Assembly (NCBI GenBank): GCA_022563055.1
Contig: JADFOB010000016.1
Span: 1-10,682, forward strand
Reading direction: 5' to 3'
Length of the DNA stretch: 10,682 nt
From: Planctomycetota bacterium
GTDB lineage: Bacteria > Planctomycetota > Phycisphaerae > UBA1845
Numbering within the stretch: the first letter of the stretch is position 1; each line of letters starts with the position of its first letter. Made by a program: the position numbers and the translations under genes. The notes beneath the pieces were generated by a model. The model ran no database searches. It was not told the origin of the DNA and worked only from the letters and a program-made list of their open reading frames with translations. This document shows positions 6,838-10,682 of the stretch, one piece after another.

Positions 6838-7917
6838 TTACCCTATTAGCCGGCGGACGTCGACGTTGCCGCCGCTGAGGATGACGCCGACGCGCGCGAT
6901 TCCCGATAGCGACTTGAATTCATCGCTCAATACGGCTGCGACAGCCACCGCGGAACTTGGCTCGATGATGATCTTCATCCGCTCCCAGACGAGCCGCATG
7001 GCTGCGATGATCTGATCATCAGCCACGGTAATGATCCGTTCGACATGATCGCGAATGATCGGCCAGGTGTGCTGACCGAGGCTCGTCAAGAGTCCGTCCG
7101 CAATCGTGTGGGGGTTCGTCTGCTTGATGAGTCGACCGGCAGCCAGTGACCGCGCGGCGTCATCGGCGCCGATGGGTTCAGCCGCAAACAGACGAATGAC
7201 CGGGTCGAGGCCTCTTGCGGCGATGCTGACGCCGCTGATCAACCCACCGCCACCGACCGGAGCGACAATGGCATCCAGTGCAAGCTCCGTTCTCTCGTCG
7301 TCCCGGCGCGCCGGAACCCCCGTGGCGGCGGTGGAGCGTTGTTGGGCATCGCTGTCGGTGTCGGGCAACGAACCGCCCCGCGCCCACGAAGAACCCTGTA
7401 GCGATGGCACCTGCTCCATGAGTTCGAGCCCGACCGTCCCCTGACCGGCGATGACGTCCGGGTGATCGTAGGGCGGAATCAACGTCGCGCCGGTCTTCTC
7501 GATGACCTCGGCTGCCAGCGCCTCCCGCGCAGCCAGCGTCGGCTCGCAGGGATAGATTCTCGCACCGTAACCCTCGACGGCCCGGCGCTTGACGTGAGGC
7601 GCGTTGGTGGGCATCACGATGTGTGCGTCGATCCCTCGAATCGACGCTGCCAGGGCAACGGCCTGTGCATGATTGCCGGAGCTGTGCGTCACCACACCTT
7701 GCGACGCAATCTCCGCCGGCAAGCGCAAGATTGCGTTGCAGGCTCCACGGAACTTGAACGCACCAACCTTCTGAAGATTCTCGCACTTGAAGAACAGTTC
7801 GCGTCCAGCCAACTTGTCGAGTGTCGAGCAGGTCAACACCGGTGTGCGATGGGCGTAGGGGGCGATCCGGTTCTGCGCTTCTTGTATTGACTCCAGAGTG
7901 GCTGCGTAGGCTGTCAT
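6838..7917 (-). CDS. Threonine dehydratase/serine racemase-family PLP enzyme with inserted loop
   Basis: A fold-type II PLP enzyme of 359 residues, counting from ATG at 7917 (MTAYAATLESI). An upstream in-frame TTG at 7950 would add 11 residues that are not needed by the family. Signatures are the PLP lysine in KVGAFKFRGA (K55), SSGNHAQA (79-86), the phosphate-binding GGGGL (222-226) and SGGNVD (348-353). There is no C-terminal ACT/regulatory domain, so it resembles catabolic threonine ammonia-lyase or serine racemase: deamination of L-threonine/L-serine to 2-oxobutyrate/pyruvate, or serine racemisation. Sequence alone does not decide which. Residues 174-212 are extra, interrupting a family-like LMEQVPSL-LDAIVAPVGGGG, and are encoded by a palindromic repeat. 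The insert is hydrophilic and in a likely surface loop, so activity may survive. It is cytoplasmic and monocistronic, with no clear ribosome-binding site. Confidence 0.88.
   Translation of the reverse strand: MTAYAATLESIQEAQNRIAPYAHRTPVLTCSTLDKLAGRELFFKCENLQKVGAFKFRGACNAILRLPAEIASQGVVTHSSGNHAQAVALAASIRGIDAHIVMPTNAPHVKRRAVEGYGARIYPCEPTLAAREALAAEVIEKTGATLIPPYDHPDVIAGQGTVGLELMEQVPSLQGSSWARGGSLPDTDSDAQQRSTAATGVPARRDDERTELALDAIVAPVGGGGLISGVSIAARGLDPVIRLFAAEPIGADDAARSLAAGRLIKQTNPHTIADGLLTSLGQHTWPIIRDHVERIITVADDQIIAAMRLVWERMKIIIEPSSAVAVAAVLSDEFKSLSGIARVGVILSGGNVDVRRLIG
7282..7398. repeat. Palindromic repeat inserted in frame in the dehydratase gene
   Basis: About 117 bp (39 codons) have no counterpart in the enzyme family. 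The inside, about 7313-7396, is an imperfect palindrome: on the plus strand CGTGG near 7320 pairs with CCACG near 7383, and GTTG near 7342 with CAAC near 7374. The outer ends share GTTCT when read inward from both sides. I could not identify a clear target duplication, so the ends are good to only a few bases. It is unrelated in sequence to copies A, B and C. Confidence 0.65.
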
Positions 7918-8015
7918 TAGCAACAGTATTGAACCCGAAAGCGTTGGCAAAGTGAAGGGCGGATCGGGGACGCCAGCGCTCCGTTTAGGATGCTTCGATG
8001 GGGAGAACCGTGTGG

Positions 8016-8067
8016 CACAGCGGCCCTCCGCTGTGTCTGGGGAGACACCCAGCCGAGGGCGGCTGGG
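8016..8067. repeat. Twin-hairpin repeat upstream of the HbpS/GlcG-like gene
   Basis: There are two perfect 8-bp stems with 4-nt loops, CACAGCGG-CCCT-CCGCTGTG (8016-8035) and CCCAGCCG-AGGG-CGGCTGGG (8048-8067). They are separated by 12 nt (TCTGGGGAGACA). The loops CCCT and AGGG are complementary and the two hairpins are roughly inverted copies, so the unit is symmetric as a whole. It lies in the 293-bp divergent gap between the dehydratase and HbpS/GlcG-like genes, and nothing else clear was seen in that gap. I recall similar units as dispersed repeats in planctomycetes; a role is not known to me. Confidence 0.65.
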
Positions 8068-8210
8068 CTACATATGACTCAGCTTACTCGTCAAGACAAG
8101 TGTTACCGAGCGCGGGCAACCGGTTGACAGGACTTGGTACCGCAACGTACCGTGCTCGTCGGTGAAGCACGAACCCATGGCGCTCGGCACTTAATTGAAG
8201 GAGCAAGATC

Positions 8211-8615
8211 ATGAACGATATCACGTTGCAGCAGGCGCAGGCGGCGGTGGCGGCTGCCGTACGGAAGTCGCAAACGATCGACGCCAAGATGGACATTGCC
8301 GTCGTGGATTCGGGCGCGAATCTCAGGGCTTTTGCCCGCATGGACGGCGCCTGGCTCGGATCCATCGACATCGCCGTCAAGAAGGCTCGAACGGCTCGCT
8401 TCTTCGATATGAACACGGGCGAGATCGGGAAGCTCTCGCAGCCCGGTGGTCCACTCTACAACATCGAGCACTCCAACGGGGGATTGATCACGTTTCCCGG
8501 CGGCATACCGATCAAGAATGGTCAAGGCGAGATCATCGGCGCGATCGGCGTCTCGGGCAGCACGGTCGAGAACGACCATCTGGTCGCCCAAGCCGGTGTG
8601 AACGCGAACGTCTAA
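8211..8615 (+). CDS. HbpS/GlcG family (DUF336) small protein
   Basis: 134 residues, about the normal family length. Recognisable features are the N-terminal helix ([13 protein letters not shown]), the strand-turn [21 protein letters not shown], the helix KKARTARFF, then [12 protein letters not shown] and the C-terminal [20 protein letters not shown]. This family includes extracellular haem-binding HbpS and GlcG of glycolate loci; many members have no assigned role and small-molecule binding is usual. No signal peptide is visible, so this one is probably cytoplasmic. AAGGAG (8198-8203) lies 7 nt before the ATG. TTGACA at 8124-8129 may be a -35 box, but no good -10 follows. No glycolate oxidase gene is adjacent. 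The stop codon overlaps the outer end of MITE copy B. Confidence 0.88.
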   Translation: MNDITLQQAQAAVAAAVRKSQTIDAKMDIAVVDSGANLRAFARMDGAWLGSIDIAVKKARTARFFDMNTGEIGKLSQPGGPLYNIEHSNGGLITFPGGIPIKNGQGEIIGAIGVSGSTVENDHLVAQAGVNANV

Positions 8616-8733
8616 ACCACCGTGCGCAATGCCGCGCCACCGATCCGAGCCCCAAGCGCGAGGGCGGGGTTGGTCACCGGTCGCTTGCGCTCGCGGCTCG
8701 GAAAAGCGGCGCCTCATCGCGCGCAGTGGTTTA
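8613..8733. mobile_element. Palindromic MITE-like element, copy B (117 bp between TA dinucleotides)
   Basis: The two 37-bp ends (8615-8651 and, inverted, 8695-8731) match at 28 of 37 positions without gaps. Most mismatches are transitions that would still pair as G-U in RNA. The core is GAGCCCCAAGCG (8647 on) against CGCTTGCGCTCGCGGCTC (8683-8700). TA at 8613-8614 and 8732-8733 bounds it, as expected for IS630/Tc1-mariner-type MITEs. The core (8647-8702) matches copy A (2604-2659) at about 49 of 56 positions. The left TA plus the next A form the TAA stop of the HbpS/GlcG-like gene. As a hairpin just after a stop codon it may also terminate that transcript. Confidence 0.72.
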
Positions 8734-8974
8734 GTACTCCGTCGCCTGTCAACGGATGGATTGTCTTGGTGTGCCACTGCTCTTGAGCCGTGCCGGACGG
8801 CACGGTGTTGGTCGTGCCAAGAGCACTGCTCAAGAGCCGTGCCACACATCCTGCCCCGTTGGATGATCCGTCAAGACATCGGCAACGGGGCACTAGCCGG
8901 CATCGACCCGCTGCGACGGCCCACGACTTGGACGCATACCTCCACGCCGTCCGATCTGCTACGATGCTTGCACC
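8616..8974. other. Intergenic region filled by two palindromic repeats
   Basis: Of these 359 bp, about 200 are repeat: MITE copy B to 8733 and a GTGCCACT element at 8769-8847. The remaining part, 8848-8974, should hold the methyltransferase promoter. TACGAT at 8960-8965 is a possible -10 box. It would put the transcript start only a few bases before the ATG, giving a leaderless or nearly leaderless mRNA, consistent with the absence of a ribosome-binding site. No matching -35 is evident, so this is a weak call. No gene is seen. Confidence 0.5.
8769..8847. repeat. GTGCCACT palindromic repeat, copy 2
   Basis: The outer arms, 8769-8788 and 8828-8847, are inverted with 18 of 20 matches (GCTCTTGAGC/GCTCAAGAGC inside). 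An inner hairpin is perfect: CCGTGCCG (8788-8795) and CGGCACGG (8798-8805) with a GA loop. GTGCCAAGAGCAC at 8815-8827 is a further GTGCC unit. Size and ends resemble the element at 4419-4497. Confidence 0.6.
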
Positions 8975-10237
8975 ATGACGACGGTGCTCTCCTGCCCGCA
9001 TTTTCCCGCATGTAGCGGTTGCACGGCGATCGGTACGCCCTACACGGCCCAGCTCGCGCACAAGCTCGCGGAACTCCAGCGGCACTTCGCCGGGCCATCA
9101 CTGGTTCCCGGTGAGGCAAACGCGATTACACAGATCACCGCGAGTCCCAACGTCGAGGCCTATCGCAATCGGGTGAAGCTCGTGCCTGCCCGGGCCTTCC
9201 GCCGTGGCGAGAGTTCCGATTCGAGTGCGTCGCGCGTCGAGCTTGGGCTCTACCGGGCCTCTTCGCACGAGGTCGTGGACATCCCCGGTTGCCCGATCCA
9301 AATGGACGGGCTCAATCGGGCGATCGAGACCATCAGAGCCGGGCTCAATACATTTGAGATCGAACTCTACGACGAAGTCAGTCATACGGGCGATCTTCGA
9401 TTCATCACGGTTCGCCAGGGGCACGCCACATCGGAACTGCTCGTCGGCTTTGTGACACGGACCGAGCAGTTTCCCGGCGGCAAGGAACTCGCGCAAGCCG
9501 TCATGCAACAGTGCGACGGCGTCATCGGCGTCATGCAGAACATCAACCCCGACAAAGGCAATGTCATCTTCGGGTCGACCAACCGCCTGATGGCGGGTCG
9601 CAACTACATGGTGGAGATGGTCTGTGGCGTGCGGCTGCGGCTTGGACTGAGGAGCTTTTTTCAGGTCAACACACCGGTGGCGGAGTTGGCCTACGGTGCG
9701 ATTCAGCGTCATCTACAGCTCGACCACCGCACAACACTGCTCGATCTCTATTGCGGTGTCGGCGCGATCGGCCTGGTCACCGCCGGTTCGGTACTCCGCG
9801 TGATCGGGATGGAGGCTGTGTCCGAATCCATCGAGTTCGCCCGTGAGGCTGCGCGCGATAACGACCTGCTCAACGTGGAGTTCCGGCGGGGCCTGGTGGA
9901 AGAGCGTCTCCCGCAGGTGGTCACGGACCTGCGGCGGGCCGGCATCAGCGCCGGACGACTCGCCGTCGTGGTCAACCCGCCGCGAAAAGGGCTTGAAGAA
10001 AAGGTCCGGCGCATGTTGACCCAGATGGGCGCCATTCGCATCGCCTATCTTTCATGCTCACCGCCGTCGTTGGTTCGTGATCTTAAGTATTTCCTCGAGG
10101 GGGGCTATCGCCTGCGCTACGTCGAAGCGTTCGATATGTTTCCCCAGACACCGCAGGTGGAGACGTTGGCGATTCTGGAAAGAAGACCCCGTGCCGCGGA
10201 TCGCCGTTCCACGCCGGGAAGGAGGCTGCGGAAGTAA
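8975..10237 (+). CDS. 23S rRNA (uracil-C5)-methyltransferase, RlmC-like (TrmA/RlmC/RlmD family)
   Basis: 420 residues. Transfers methyl from S-adenosylmethionine to C5 of a uridine in RNA, most likely 23S rRNA. Cys7, Cys13 and Cys16 (CPHFPACSGC) with Cys106 (DIPGCPIQ) form the expected 4Fe-4S site. FFQVN (228-232), the SAM motif DLYCGVGAIG (257-266), VNPPRKG (333-339), the nucleophile Cys361 in YLSCSPPSLVRDL and the base Glu396 in FDMFPQTPQVE complete the catalytic set. There is no N-terminal TRAM domain, and the VNPPR and FDMFP wording is closer to RlmC than RlmD. Family and chemistry are secure, but the target uridine is inference. The last 15-20 residues (RAADRRSTPGRRLRK) are a basic tail beyond the family core. 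No Shine-Dalgarno sequence precedes the ATG. The 3' end overlaps a weak antisense ORF. Confidence 0.9.
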   Translation: MTTVLSCPHFPACSGCTAIGTPYTAQLAHKLAELQRHFAGPSLVPGEANAITQITASPNVEAYRNRVKLVPARAFRRGESSDSSASRVELGLYRASSHEVVDIPGCPIQMDGLNRAIETIRAGLNTFEIELYDEVSHTGDLRFITVRQGHATSELLVGFVTRTEQFPGGKELAQAVMQQCDGVIGVMQNINPDKGNVIFGSTNRLMAGRNYMVEMVCGVRLRLGLRSFFQVNTPVAELAYGAIQRHLQLDHRTTLLDLYCGVGAIGLVTAGSVLRVIGMEAVSESIEFAREAARDNDLLNVEFRRGLVEERLPQVVTDLRRAGISAGRLAVVVNPPRKGLEEKVRRMLTQMGAIRIAYLSCSPPSLVRDLKYFLEGGYRLRYVEAFDMFPQTPQVETLAILERRPRAADRRSTPGRRLRK

Positions 10238-10579
10238 CGCCATGGACACCGACGGAGGTTGGCCATGCTGTGTGTAACGTCCAGGTTGACAGACTACGCC
10301 CTTGCCGGTTGGCAGGTCTACTTCGGCACCAGCCCACGGGTCGATCTCACGCTGTCCCTGCAGAACCTTGCGTATCACGGCTTGTGTCAAGATCGCGTGG
10401 TACTCACCGTTCTGGTCTTCAAACATGATGCCGCCCGGAAAATACTCCGAACATAGGTTTCGACTCAGGAGATTGCCAAGCCTATGGAGTAGCTCGTCCC
10501 AATCCTGAACGCCGTCGCCCACATCGCCCGAATAGATGAACCGCTTGATCTGACGATCCTTCTCCTTCTTCTTACGCAT
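10058..10579 (-). CDS. Hypothetical small protein, 3' part overlapping the methyltransferase gene
   Basis: An ORF of 173 codons from ATG 10579, preceded by AAGGGGG (10584-10590). An upstream GTG at 10615 is in frame but less well placed. The first about 95 residues look protein-like: a basic start (MRKKKEKDRQIKR), then DWDELLHRLGNLLSRNLCSEYF, GGIMFEDQNGEYHAILTQAV and REIDPWAGAEVDL. No signal peptide, membrane segment or known domain is recognised. The last 60 residues lie antisense to the methyltransferase and are Arg/Pro/Ser-rich, as expected of shadow translation. Either the gene lost its original stop and now reads into its neighbour, or only the first half was ever real. The start region lies close to the window edge, and I am unsure it is expressed. 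Confidence 0.4.
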   Translation of the reverse strand: MRKKKEKDRQIKRFIYSGDVGDGVQDWDELLHRLGNLLSRNLCSEYFPGGIMFEDQNGEYHAILTQAVIRKVLQGQREIDPWAGAEVDLPTGKGVVCQPGRYTQHGQPPSVSMALLPQPPSRRGTAIRGTGSSFQNRQRLHLRCLGKHIERFDVAQAIAPLEEILKITNQRRR

Positions 10580-10682
10580 GTTGCCCCCTTGCCTTTCCGC
10601 ACAGAATCCGGCCACCAGCTTGTCCAGTGGCCATACCTAGCCCGGGTTGCGCAGTTTGGAAGAAATCGAGGCGATTTTTGGG

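Noticed and set aside
7178..7786. Minus-strand open frame overlapping the dehydratase in another frame
   Set aside because: Arg/Gly-rich frame-shadow translation; the dehydratase frame holds all the family motifs.
8124..8152. Sigma70 promoter for the HbpS/GlcG-like gene from TTGACA at 8124
   Set aside because: At 17-nt spacing the -10 position reads GTACCG, a poor match, so only the -35 resemblance remains.

Overview
The window looks like chromosomal DNA of a planctomycete (Planctomycetota), probably environmental. The signs are a secreted right-handed beta-helix protein ending in two dockerin-like calcium loops of the planctomycete type, a large lipoprotein with a PKD domain, an IS1380-type transposase, widely spaced mostly single-gene transcription units, high GC, and many short palindromic repeats in and between genes. 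The phylum call is an inference from protein style and repeats, since no rRNA or other marker gene is present.

Layout, left to right: (1) 130-2211, minus: a lipoprotein with one clear PKD domain (a second PKD/Ig-like segment precedes it) and a C-terminal array of six 47-residue repeats, each with six cysteines at fixed positions. (2) 2212-2705: a divergent intergenic region with a self-complementary REP-like pair and a 116-bp palindromic MITE-like element (copy A). (3) 2706-4376, plus: a secreted beta-helix/choice-of-anchor-Q/dockerin-like protein. (4) 4377-6610: an insertion-sequence region. Its IS1380-type transposase (4859-6598) carries a 183-bp palindromic element (copy C) inserted in frame and flanked by a 9-bp direct repeat. 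A 60-bp direct repeat lies on both sides of the transposase. (5) 6838-7917, minus: a threonine dehydratase/serine racemase-type PLP enzyme with a 39-residue in-frame insertion made of another palindromic repeat. (6) 8211-8615, plus: a small HbpS/GlcG-type protein whose stop codon overlaps the end of a 117-bp palindromic element (copy B). (7) 8975-10237, plus: an RlmC/TrmA-family rRNA uracil-C5 methyltransferase with Fe-S cysteines. (8) 10058-10579, minus: a weakly supported small ORF converging on and overlapping the methyltransferase.

The genes do not form one pathway. The two exported proteins are divergently transcribed and may both act at the cell surface. The enzymes on the right are ordinary housekeeping or metabolic genes. 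What unites the window is repeat invasion: at least five palindromic repeat types occur here, and two copies sit inside open reading frames in a phase that keeps the host protein readable. The pattern recalls the protein-invading palindromic elements of Rickettsia, and it is the most interesting aspect of the window. No CRISPR array, tRNA, rRNA or recognisable defence system was seen.
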